The translations under genes were made by a program, and so were the position numbers. A stretch of 64,000 bases of DNA, from contig JAFYXV010000002.1 of the NCBI GenBank assembly GCA_017557885.1, forward strand, positions 317,056-381,055, in the 5' to 3' direction. Below, piece after piece: positions 51,655 through 58,994 of the stretch. This DNA is from a bacterium (GTDB taxonomy: Bacteria; Auribacterota; UBA3054). The first letter of the stretch is position 1. Each line of letters begins with the position of its first letter. Under the pieces are notes generated by a model that was not told the origin of the DNA, made no database searches, and worked only from the letters and a program-made list of their open reading frames with translations.

Positions 51655-52536
51655 TCAAAGGTCAAAAGCGCTTTTCCCTTCTTCCGTTTTTTCAACGGCG
51701 TCCTCTTTCTGAGGCGCGGCGAAAGCATCGTCTTTTTCCGGTTCGGCGTCCAGCGTTTCGATGGTCTGGACTTCGGATGTCACGGTGCTTTCCTCCCCGA
51801 CGGCTTCGGAATTTTCCGGCTCTTCGCCGGAGGCTTCGTTGATGACTTCGGAAACTTTCAGGGCCGGCTCGACGGCGTATTCCTTGCCGCTGAACTCGTA
51901 AGAGAGGCTCCTGTAGTTTTTGAGATATCCTCTGGAAGCCACTTTCCAGTTGAAGGCGCGCGTTTCGCCGGGCCACACGATGATGGTCTGGCCGTCGCTC
52001 TCCCAATCCTGGTTGTCGCCGGTTATGTTGCGATTGTCAAGCGCGGTCAATACCCGGCTGTAATCGCGTTCGTTCATGACCTGTCCGCTGGCCGCCACGA
52101 TCTCATTCTCGGAGGAGAACCCCCACTTGATGATATGGCCGTCTTTGACGCTCATATTGACGTCGGAACCGAACCAGGTCATGGGATTGAGGCCGGACTG
52201 CTCGAACCAGGAAAGAGGATTGGGGATCTCGCCTTGCTCCACCATGATCAGGCTGTCGTTTTCCACCAGGAAATAACGGCGGGCGTTTTTCATTCTGGGA
52301 GTAAGGGGCGTCCCGGGCTCTCTGTCCTCCGCCATTTCCTTGAGAGTCTCGACGTATCTCTCTCTCTTGGCGGCGTCGTTGGAGGGGCTGCCGAAGCCTT
52401 CGTAGCGCACGGTCACCTCGGCGGTGTCGCTATCCACGATAGCCAGCCGCCAGTCTTCCGTCTCGTAGGGCGGAATTGAGGCGCACCCCGCCAGAAGGAG
52501 CGTCAGGGCCCCGATTAAGCAAAGGACGTTGCGCAT
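51655..52536 (-). CDS. Lipoprotein of unknown function inside the rpsF-rpsR cluster
   Basis: 293 residues. Signal sequence MRNVLCLIGALTLLLAGC with lipobox LAGC (Cys18). The middle region (about 20-215) shows alternating strands such as WRLAIVDSDTAEVTVRYEGF, DVNMSVKDGHIIKWGFSSEN and TIIVWPGETRAFNWKVASRG. The C-terminal 80 residues are low-complexity Glu/Ser/Thr/Ala-rich and probably disordered. It is not recognised as any known family. It takes the position where ssb stands in the common rpsF-ssb-rpsR order, 10 bases after rpsF and 39 bases before rpsR. Constitutive expression with the ribosome cluster is expected. Confidence 0.65.
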   Translation of the reverse strand: MRNVLCLIGALTLLLAGCASIPPYETEDWRLAIVDSDTAEVTVRYEGFGSPSNDAAKRERYVETLKEMAEDREPGTPLTPRMKNARRYFLVENDSLIMVEQGEIPNPLSWFEQSGLNPMTWFGSDVNMSVKDGHIIKWGFSSENEIVAASGQVMNERDYSRVLTALDNRNITGDNQDWESDGQTIIVWPGETRAFNWKVASRGYLKNYRSLSYEFSGKEYAVEPALKVSEVINEASGEEPENSEAVGEESTVTSEVQTIETLDAEPEKDDAFAAPQKEDAVEKTEEGKSAFDL

Positions 52537-52546
52537 AATCTTCTAA

Positions 52547-52834
52547 TTATTTTTCGGTTGCCTGGATCAAATAACGGAGCACGTCGGCGTTCAGGGTGCA
52601 GCGTCTCTTGAAGCTGGTGATGCTCGCCGGGGGCATAGAGAAATTGATCAGATAGTAGAAGCCCTCGTTGCAATGAGCAATGGGGTAGCACAACACTTTC
52701 TGACCGATCTCCTCGGCCTTGTCGATCGTGCCGCCTTCTCTCTGGACATCTTTCTCAATCGTCTCAGTGACCTTAGCGAAGCGCTCGCTGGCCGCATCCG
52801 GATTGATGATGAACAAACATTCGTACTTATTCAC
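52547..52834 (-). CDS. rpsF: 30S ribosomal protein S6
   Basis: 95 residues, beta-alpha-beta-beta-alpha-beta fold typical of S6: MNKYECLFIINPDA, KDVQREGGTID, LCYPIAHCNEGFYYLINFSMPP and LNADVLRYLIQATE. It contacts S18 in the platform of the 30S subunit. It follows pth by 14 bases and precedes the lipoprotein gene. GGAGGTAAT lies before the ATG. Confidence 0.95.
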   Translation of the reverse strand: MNKYECLFIINPDAASERFAKVTETIEKDVQREGGTIDKAEEIGQKVLCYPIAHCNEGFYYLINFSMPPASITSFKRRCTLNADVLRYLIQATEK

Positions 52835-52848
52835 TGGATTACCTCCTG

Positions 52849-53430
52849 TTAGACGCGCGGCTCGGAGTTTTGAGGAGCGCGCCAGTTATTTATTTCATTT
52901 ATAGTTTTCGCTTCGTTTTCCCGGAGCTTTTCCGGAAGGTCGGAAAGGTAGTCGGTCATAGCCTTCACCGTATCCTGCTCTTCCTCGGGAAACTCCGACA
53001 GCACATAATCCGCCATGTTCAGGGGATCAGCGCCCACTCCCATCCGCAGCCGCGGCACATCCTCAGTTCCCATAACTTCCAGAATCGACCCGAGGCCGTG
53101 GTGGCCTCCGTCGCTGCCCGAGGCGCGGTAGCGCAGCTTCCCCAAGGGAAGGCTGCAGTCGTCCATGACAACTAGGATCTCTTCCGGTTTCACCAAGCGG
53201 TCTTTCGCCAGACTTCTGACGGCTTTCCCGCTCAGGTTCATGTAAGTTTTAGAAAGAACTAAAATTTGATCTTCCGCGTTTTGCGACCAGAGATAGTTTT
53301 TCCAAAAGTGCGTTTTCCACTCCGGGAAAGCTTTCCTTCTCATGGCCTCCACCGCCATACGGCCCAGGTTGTGCCTTGTCAGATAATAAGCCGGCAGAGG
53401 ATTCCCGAGTCCGACGATGGCGCGGATCAT
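52849..53430 (-). CDS. pth: Peptidyl-tRNA hydrolase
   Basis: 193 residues. Releases tRNA from peptidyl-tRNA dropped by ribosomes. IVGLGNPLPAYYLTRHNLG carries the catalytic His20 region; LSKTYMNLSGKAV and the Asp-containing VVMDDCSLPLGKLRYRASGSDGGHHGL follow, then RLRMGVG. It sits between rplY and rpsF (4 and 14 bases), the common L25-Pth pairing. Confidence 0.95.
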   Translation of the reverse strand: MIRAIVGLGNPLPAYYLTRHNLGRMAVEAMRRKAFPEWKTHFWKNYLWSQNAEDQILVLSKTYMNLSGKAVRSLAKDRLVKPEEILVVMDDCSLPLGKLRYRASGSDGGHHGLGSILEVMGTEDVPRLRMGVGADPLNMADYVLSEFPEEEQDTVKAMTDYLSDLPEKLRENEAKTINEINNWRAPQNSEPRV

Positions 53431-53434
53431 AAGA

Positions 53435-54106
53435 TCACTTCTTGCCTTTGGGCGCTTCGGCTTCCGCTTCCTCGTCCTTCTTGCGGGCGGTGATGACTTC
53501 GGGTTCCTCAGCGCCTTCGGCAGAAGCCTCAGAAGCAGCGGAATCCTCAGCGGCGGAGGAGCTGATAACGACCACCGCGGTCTCGGGGTCGGCCAGAACG
53601 GTCACGCCTTCCGGGACCTTGAGATCGGCCACGCGCAGAACTTCGTGAAGCTTAAGCGGCGTGACGTCCACGCGGATGTCGTCGGGGATGTTGCCGGCTT
53701 TGCACTGAACTTCGACTTCGCGGAGAGTGAGCTCCATGATGCCGCCGAAATTCTTGACGCCGTCGGCGTCGCCCAGGGTGATGATGGGCACGGAGACCGT
53801 TACGATCTCGTCCAGATCGACCACCACGAAATCCACATGCTGGATGTTGTGGGTGGCGCGATGACGCTGGATCTCTTTAATAAGCACGTTGACGACTTCG
53901 CCTTCGGCGTCCAGCGTCAGAATGGCATGCTCGCTGTGCATCTTCTTCATCAGCTGGGAGAAATCGTGCAGATTAAGGGTGATGTTGATGTGTTTGCCGT
54001 GTCCGTAAACGACCGCGGGGACTTCTCCCTGGGCGCGCATTCTGCGGGCCGTGGAGCTGCCGCCTGCCGTTCTGAGGGCGCAGGACATCTTCAGTTCATT
54101 TTCCAT
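53435..54106 (-). CDS. rplY: 50S ribosomal protein L25 (Ctc/TL5 long form)
   Basis: 223 residues. The N-terminal 5S rRNA-binding domain (LRTAGGSSTARRMRAQGEVPAVVYG) and the C-terminal TL5/Ctc beta domain (VSVPIITLGDADGVKNFGG, LTLREVEVQCKAGNIPDDIRVD) are both present. An acidic low-complexity tail (about 185-223, rich in Ser, Ala and Glu) ends the protein. It heads a seven-gene run ending at dnaB. A leader of about 190 bases with a terminator-like hairpin precedes it. Confidence 0.94.
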   Translation of the reverse strand: MENELKMSCALRTAGGSSTARRMRAQGEVPAVVYGHGKHINITLNLHDFSQLMKKMHSEHAILTLDAEGEVVNVLIKEIQRHRATHNIQHVDFVVVDLDEIVTVSVPIITLGDADGVKNFGGIMELTLREVEVQCKAGNIPDDIRVDVTPLKLHEVLRVADLKVPEGVTVLADPETAVVVISSSAAEDSAASEASAEGAEEPEVITARKKDEEAEAEAPKGKK

Positions 54107-54161
54107 GATGATTCCTTAATACGGTTAGTTTGTAGATTATATGTTGATTTTTTCAGACAAT

Positions 54162-54187
54162 AAAAAAAGTACGCCTTTTCGACGTAC
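54162..54187 (-). terminator. Terminator-like hairpin in the rplY leader
   Basis: On the minus strand GTACGTC/GGCGTAC (one G-U pair) with loop GAAAA is followed by seven T, 56 bases before the rplY ATG and downstream of the predicted promoter. Its position suggests attenuation of the rplY-dnaB run. Confidence 0.6.
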
Positions 54188-54301
54188 CGGGAGGATGGGA
54201 GGCCGGGGGCGAAAAATCCCCATGGCGTCCGCGCAGCGTCCCGGTTGACAAAAAGATTTGCCAGGCTGAAATTCAGCCGACGTGCGAATTTAGGTTCTAA
54301 T

Positions 54302-54330
54302 ATAATACGAAAAGCCCTCCCAAAATGCAA
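54302..54330 (-). promoter_or_regulatory. Promoter of the rplY-dnaB cluster
   Basis: On the minus strand TTGCAT (54325-54330) and TATTAT (54302-54307) with a 17-base spacer. The leader also contains the hairpin GGCTGAATTTCAGCC (54264-54278). The gap 54107-54372 has no other feature that could be supported. Confidence 0.55.
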
Positions 54331-54372
54331 GGGCAGGTCCGGGAGCCCCTTAGCGCCCCCTGAAGGCGCTTT

Positions 54373-55140
54373 TTATTTTTCCGTTTCCTGGGAAAGTGTC
54401 TTCGGCAGATCCGTCACGATAGCCTCCGCCTCGAAGACCTTGGCCAGATCAAAGTCCCGCCTTGCCCTGATGGTCCACAGAGCCAGCTTCAAGCCCTCAT
54501 GATGGACCTTGTCCGCGAAACGCCTGGTGGTGGTCGCCAGTTCCGCCGAGATCCAGGAGCAGCCGATCTCCTTGGCCGTGTCGATGTTTTTCTCGTCGCT
54601 GCCGCCGCACAACAGCCCGGTCTTGATCCCGCCCTCGGCCTCCTTCGTCAGCTTCAGGGCCTCCGGACAGAAGGAGATGACCAGAAGATCGTCCCCGGTG
54701 AACCCCGCTTCCTTAAGCTCCTTCACCATGACCTCCACCAGCTTTTTCAGCCTTCCCAGAGTGGGGGGCGCCTTAACTTCCAGCTGCATGGCGATCCCCT
54801 TGTCTTTCAGGAAAGCCAAAATTTCCCCAAGCGTAGGCAGAGGGTTCCCCTCTTTTGTCTTGTATTTCCTAATCTCCTCCAGCGTCATCTCCTCGACGTT
54901 CACCTCGGCGCCGCACCGCCTTTGCAAGCTTCCGTCGTGGGTGACGACGAGTTGATCGTCCTTGGTGATGTGGATGTCGGTCTCGAAAGCCTTGAGGCCC
55001 AGGGAGGCGCATTCCTCCAAAGCCGCAAGCGTGTTTTCATCCCTTTCCATGGCCCCCATGCGGTGGGCCACGATGAGAGGATCGGCGAATGTCAAATTGG
55101 AGAACATAAAAAGCAAAAGCAAAAGCGATATTTTTTTCAT
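54373..55140 (-). CDS. Secreted glycerophosphodiester phosphodiesterase
   Basis: 255 residues with signal peptide MKKISLLLLLFMFSNLTFA. GDPD-type TIM barrel: catalytic His in IVAHRMGAMERDENT, metal ligands in FETDIHITKDDQLVVTHD (Glu, Asp, and the second catalytic His). VEEMTLEEIRKYK and MQLEVKAPP are further GlpQ/UgpQ blocks. Hydrolyses glycerophosphodiesters from phospholipids to glycerol-3-phosphate and an alcohol, here probably in the periplasm. It follows the secreted protein gene by 62 bases with a terminator between. Confidence 0.9.
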   Translation of the reverse strand: MKKISLLLLLFMFSNLTFADPLIVAHRMGAMERDENTLAALEECASLGLKAFETDIHITKDDQLVVTHDGSLQRRCGAEVNVEEMTLEEIRKYKTKEGNPLPTLGEILAFLKDKGIAMQLEVKAPPTLGRLKKLVEVMVKELKEAGFTGDDLLVISFCPEALKLTKEAEGGIKTGLLCGGSDEKNIDTAKEIGCSWISAELATTTRRFADKVHHEGLKLALWTIRARRDFDLAKVFEAEAIVTDLPKTLSQETEK

Positions 55141-55142
55141 GG

Positions 55143-55183
55143 CAAAAAGAAAAGCGATCTCCGAAAACCGGAAACCGCTTTTG
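55143..55183 (-). terminator. Terminator after the 242-residue secreted protein gene
   Basis: On the minus strand AAAAGCG and CGCTTTT pair, with an inner TTTCCG/CGGAGA helix, followed by CTTTTTG. Confidence 0.65.
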
Positions 55184-55202
55184 GTTAGTGAAAGATCAAA
55201 AA

Positions 55203-55931
55203 TCAGGGATGGGCCACCTCGGGAGGCAGTATGGCCATTCCGGTGCGGTTAATGAGGCTTATGAATTCCTTTTCAAGATAATAAACGGCCCGCACCGAGT
55301 ACTCGTTGGGAGTGTGCCAGCCGTAGATGTTCATCTTCGTCTGGCTCTCCACGAACTCCACCACCACGTAGAGGCCGTCGGCTATTTTGAAAAAGGAGTG
55401 GTCCTTGGCCTGCAGAGGGATCATGGAATACTTGCGGGAGTACATGTTGAGAAGGTAGTTCTTCTGATCCACCGTGCAGCCGCTGAAAATGTGCTCCATG
55501 GCCAGAAGCTTGTCGTCCTGGTCGAAATAAAACCTTCTGGCCGTCAGGATGTTCCTGTTGGTGCTGCCGCTCATGCTGTCCACAGCCGCCACCATGTAGG
55601 CCTTCGCCTTATAAGGATACTCCGGAGGCTCGAATTCCAGCGCCTTGCTCATAACGTTGGTGACGTCGGCGTAAGGCATGGTAAGATGTATCCCGGCCCA
55701 GACGTAGCCCTTGATGGTCTCCAGTTTCTGGGCTTCCTTGAGCTGCTCCGCCGTAAGTTCGGTCTCCGCCGTCTCCGCCGTCCCGGCGGGCTCCACGGCC
55801 CCCGCGTCAACCACTCCGGTGGTGACTATGGTCATCTCCCCCATGTCTTTGGGCTGCTCATTTTCCGCGGCGCAAAGGCAAAGGGCGAAGGCAAAAGCGA
55901 AAACAAAAGTTAAGCCAAGCGATGATCTCAT
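55203..55931 (-). CDS. Secreted protein of unknown function
   Basis: 242 residues from ATG 55931, with a GAGG ribosome-binding site 9 bases upstream. The signal peptide MRSSLGLTFVFAFAFALCLCA is followed by a Thr/Ala/Glu-rich linker (to about residue 60) and then a compact domain of about 180 residues: GYVWAGIHLTMPYADVTNVM, ARRFYFDQDDKLLAMEHIFSG, DGLYVVVEFVESQ and SVRAVYYLEKEFISLIN. The pattern of a short helix (MPYADVTNVMSKAL) and a strand sequence with F-D-QDDKLL is similar to small SmpA/BamE-like periplasmic domains, but this is a weak visual likeness. Possibly lipid-anchored at LCLC. It lies 26 bases downstream of the PEP-CTERM gene. Confidence 0.6.
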   Translation of the reverse strand: MRSSLGLTFVFAFAFALCLCAAENEQPKDMGEMTIVTTGVVDAGAVEPAGTAETAETELTAEQLKEAQKLETIKGYVWAGIHLTMPYADVTNVMSKALEFEPPEYPYKAKAYMVAAVDSMSGSTNRNILTARRFYFDQDDKLLAMEHIFSGCTVDQKNYLLNMYSRKYSMIPLQAKDHSFFKIADGLYVVVEFVESQTKMNIYGWHTPNEYSVRAVYYLEKEFISLINRTGMAILPPEVAHP

Positions 55932-55957
55932 AAATTTATCCTCATTTTTCTTCAATA

Positions 55958-58630
55958 TTACCACTTTCTGAGAAAGAGAGCAACGCCAATAAGGAGCAGC
56001 GCCAGCAGCGCAGGCTCAGGAACAGTGGCGTCATAGACCGCGATATCGTCCACGAAAATGTCGGCGTAAACTTCCTCTTCAAGGTTGCCGCTGGAGCAGA
56101 TGGAGAGAGCCGTGACAGCCTCGCCTTCCCTGTTGTTCTCAAAATAGATCTGTAGCGGCTCGACGTTGGTCACGCAATCTCCGAAGGTGATGTCCGTGGT
56201 CTGCCACTTTTCGTAGCCCATGTCCAGCGTGTAAGAGAAATCGAACCATTCGTCCAGGGGCGCCGGCGGCAGCTCCAGTTCCTCATAGCCCTTCACGTAG
56301 AGCCAGGCGCAGTTAGACTCCTTATCGCGCCAGATCCAGAATTCCTGCAGCGGCTTGTGACCGAACTGCTTGACGTAAAGGATGGCTTCGTGAGGCCCCT
56401 CGCCGGTGACATAGAGCCTGCAGGAGAACGTGAACTTCTGCTCCGCGGGAACAAAGACCGGCAAGAGCGTGCCGCTATATCCGCCGCAGTCGTAATAGCG
56501 CAGGGCGTACTGCCCGTCGATCTCCTCCACGAAGGCCCAGAGATTGGAGACGTTCTGTTCCGGATCCAGAGACCAGCCGTCCTGGCCGTTGATATTGCCA
56601 ACATGGAAATAAGGCTCCTCAAAATCCGCGGTGTAGTAGACGCCGCCTCTGGCGCAGGTCACCATGGTGGTGACGCAGCCTCCGGCCTCGCTCACGAACC
56701 TGACGAAATAACGGTGGTAGCCCGGCTCAGGTTCAGAAGTGATCGCCACGTTTACGGTGAAAGACTCCGCCAAAGTTCCCGTGAAAGGAGAGACAACCAG
56801 CGGGGCGTCGTCCAAAACTTCCGCCTCGAACTGACAGGCTTCCACGCCGGAGTTTTTCAAAACAATGTCGCAGGAATCAAACGTCTTCATGGAGACAAAA
56901 GAAGGACCGGTCATGTGCGGCTTGGCTTCGCGCTCCTCCTCGCAGATCAAAAGATTGTCGATGCAGACGCCGGAGACGTAATCGATCTGATCGGCGTTCT
57001 TCTGCACGCCGTCGGAACCAAAGTTCAGCGTATGCAGCGTCCGGAAAACTTTTCCGTTGTAAGTCTGCAGCGGCATATCGTCGCCGAATTCATAGCGATC
57101 CCCGTCCATTTCGATATAAGGCACCACCTGCTGGCGGAAGTCCATGGCGTACCTAAGATGATGCCACACGTCGCACTCGTACTGATTCGAGCCCAGACCG
57201 CCGGACAGATCGCTTCCCTGCGCCCTGGTGGCCTTGAACAGCGTGTCGCCCTCGCTCTTTCTAAAATTCAGGCTGAAGGGAATGTGCTTCCACAATTCGC
57301 CGGTCACGTCGAAGTTCGCCGCCTGGCTGTCGCTGGGCCAGTAGAAATCGAACTCCACCGCCACGATCAGATTGGAGGGCGTATCGACGGTGTATTCGTA
57401 GCCGTAGTAGCCGCCGGAGCAGATGATCCTGGCCAATTCCCCGTCTATGGCGAAGGGCATGTTGGTGACCACCATGCTGTTGTAAGCCATGCCGTTTCCG
57501 ATGCTGCCGTCAATAGTTCCGCTTCTGTCCGTGTACCAGCGGTCCTGGCCGCTTATTTCGCCTATTGTCATATACGGCCCGGAGAAATCCTCCTGATAGA
57601 AGACCAGCCCGGACTGCACGGACAGCGGGACCTCAATAACTCCGCCCATGCCGCCGTCCACTTTGATAGTGGTGCGGTAATAGAAGTCCACCATGTCGTC
57701 CCTTAGAAGCCTGAACTGGAGCTCCTTCTCCCCTTCCCCGTCGATGGAGCCTTCTCCGTTTACGGCTTCCACCCAGCCCGGGTCTCCCTCCATGCTGACC
57801 ACATAGCTGACCTTGTTGGTGCCGGTGTTGCGCACGGTGAAATAAAATTCCTTGGCGTCGCGGTCTATTTGCAGCGTCTTGGTGTAAGTCTCCAGCTTCG
57901 CCACCGGCGGCGCCGGCTTAGAGACCGCCTTCAAACAAATGTCGTCGATGTTGCCGTAAAGCTCGAAGGACATCCAGTTGGGGTCCTTCTTCTGCTGGCT
58001 CGAAAAGGCCATCGACACATTCGTGACCAAAGACCCCACCTGCCAGGAGATGATCTGGTATTTGGCCATATCGATAGTCACAGCGATGTCGTTGTATTCG
58101 TATTCATGCTCGTAGGGCAGGATATACCACTTGTTCGCGCCCGCCACCAGATCATAGCCGTACACCCGGAAACTCTCACCGTTCCAGTTCTTGGTCTCGA
58201 AGACCGACGGCGGCCCGTAAGAGTGGCTGGCGCCGTCGTCCACGCCCAGCTTATAGTAGCCGTCTATGCCGCCCGCCCCGGCCGTATCCTCAAAAGGCTG
58301 CAGTTTAAAAGACCAGACCAGATATTCCGTGTTCCTGTCCAGCTCCATGGTGCTCAGATCGAAATTCAGCCCCACGAAGTTTGAGCCGCCCTCCAGATGC
58401 AGGGCGCGGGAGCCGTCCGGACCTATGCCGTCAGTGACCTCGTTCTTGCTGGTGTCCGGATTGTACCTGGGATCCTTGTGCGTCCAGCCGTTCTGACCGA
58501 TGACCGAGCCCAATTCATATCCTTCGCCGGATTCGAACCCGATTTTCAAAAGTTCCCTTTCGTAAGCCGAAGCGCAAAGCGCGCCGAACGCCAGAAAAAC
58601 CGCCAGCGCCCTGAGAAGATTATTGTTCAT
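55958..58630 (-). CDS. Large PEP-CTERM surface protein with repeated beta-sandwich domains
   Basis: 890 residues. Signal peptide MNNNLLRALAVFLAFGALCASA. Three similar concanavalin/laminin-G-like segments each start with an aromatic FE or F(S/E)xPY pattern and an INGQDGW, ISGQDRW or IGQNGW motif (near residues 40, 355 and 685), showing internal triplication. Between them are Ig-like strands (VRNTGTNKVSYVVSMEGDPGW). The C-terminus TVPEPALLALLLIGVALFLRKW is a PEP-CTERM signal. Probably a surface or matrix protein with carbohydrate-facing domains; no enzyme motif was seen. AAAGACC precedes the ATG, a weak start. Confidence 0.78.
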   Translation of the reverse strand: MNNNLLRALAVFLAFGALCASAYERELLKIGFESGEGYELGSVIGQNGWTHKDPRYNPDTSKNEVTDGIGPDGSRALHLEGGSNFVGLNFDLSTMELDRNTEYLVWSFKLQPFEDTAGAGGIDGYYKLGVDDGASHSYGPPSVFETKNWNGESFRVYGYDLVAGANKWYILPYEHEYEYNDIAVTIDMAKYQIISWQVGSLVTNVSMAFSSQQKKDPNWMSFELYGNIDDICLKAVSKPAPPVAKLETYTKTLQIDRDAKEFYFTVRNTGTNKVSYVVSMEGDPGWVEAVNGEGSIDGEGEKELQFRLLRDDMVDFYYRTTIKVDGGMGGVIEVPLSVQSGLVFYQEDFSGPYMTIGEISGQDRWYTDRSGTIDGSIGNGMAYNSMVVTNMPFAIDGELARIICSGGYYGYEYTVDTPSNLIVAVEFDFYWPSDSQAANFDVTGELWKHIPFSLNFRKSEGDTLFKATRAQGSDLSGGLGSNQYECDVWHHLRYAMDFRQQVVPYIEMDGDRYEFGDDMPLQTYNGKVFRTLHTLNFGSDGVQKNADQIDYVSGVCIDNLLICEEEREAKPHMTGPSFVSMKTFDSCDIVLKNSGVEACQFEAEVLDDAPLVVSPFTGTLAESFTVNVAITSEPEPGYHRYFVRFVSEAGGCVTTMVTCARGGVYYTADFEEPYFHVGNINGQDGWSLDPEQNVSNLWAFVEEIDGQYALRYYDCGGYSGTLLPVFVPAEQKFTFSCRLYVTGEGPHEAILYVKQFGHKPLQEFWIWRDKESNCAWLYVKGYEELELPPAPLDEWFDFSYTLDMGYEKWQTTDITFGDCVTNVEPLQIYFENNREGEAVTALSICSSGNLEEEVYADIFVDDIAVYDATVPEPALLALLLIGVALFLRKW

Positions 58631-58994
58631 AAAAGACCTCGTCTGAAAGATTAAAAATACTTTCTAATTATAGCAAAACCCGCCCCCAAACTTAAGCGAA
58701 GAATAAAAACCTCATCCGTTCCCCGCCCCCAAAAACCAAAGTCCAAACATCCCCCAACAATCACCCCAACCGCCGCCGCGCCAAAAATCTCCACCACCAA
58801 AAACAAAAATCCTCAAATCAAATCCTCAAATCGCCAAGTTAAAATCCTCAAATCGCCAAACAGCTCTTTGAAACTCAAATCATTCCAATACGCCAAACTC
58901 TTCTGTCGTCAACTGTTAGCAAATAGCCCTTCCCTCCTCGACGCAACTTTTTTCAATTTCTGTCCGTTAGATTATAAAAGGAGGTAAAAATAAC
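58631..58994. repeat. Intergenic C/A-rich region with short direct repeats
   Basis: The 364-base gap between two divergent genes has a strong strand bias: the plus strand is C and A rich with almost no G from 58676 to 58860. A core ATCCTCAAATC occurs at about 58809, 58822 and 58844, with AAATCCTCAAATCGCCAA twice. The last 15 bases carry the GGAGG ribosome-binding site of the next gene. No gene or clear promoter was seen. Confidence 0.5.
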
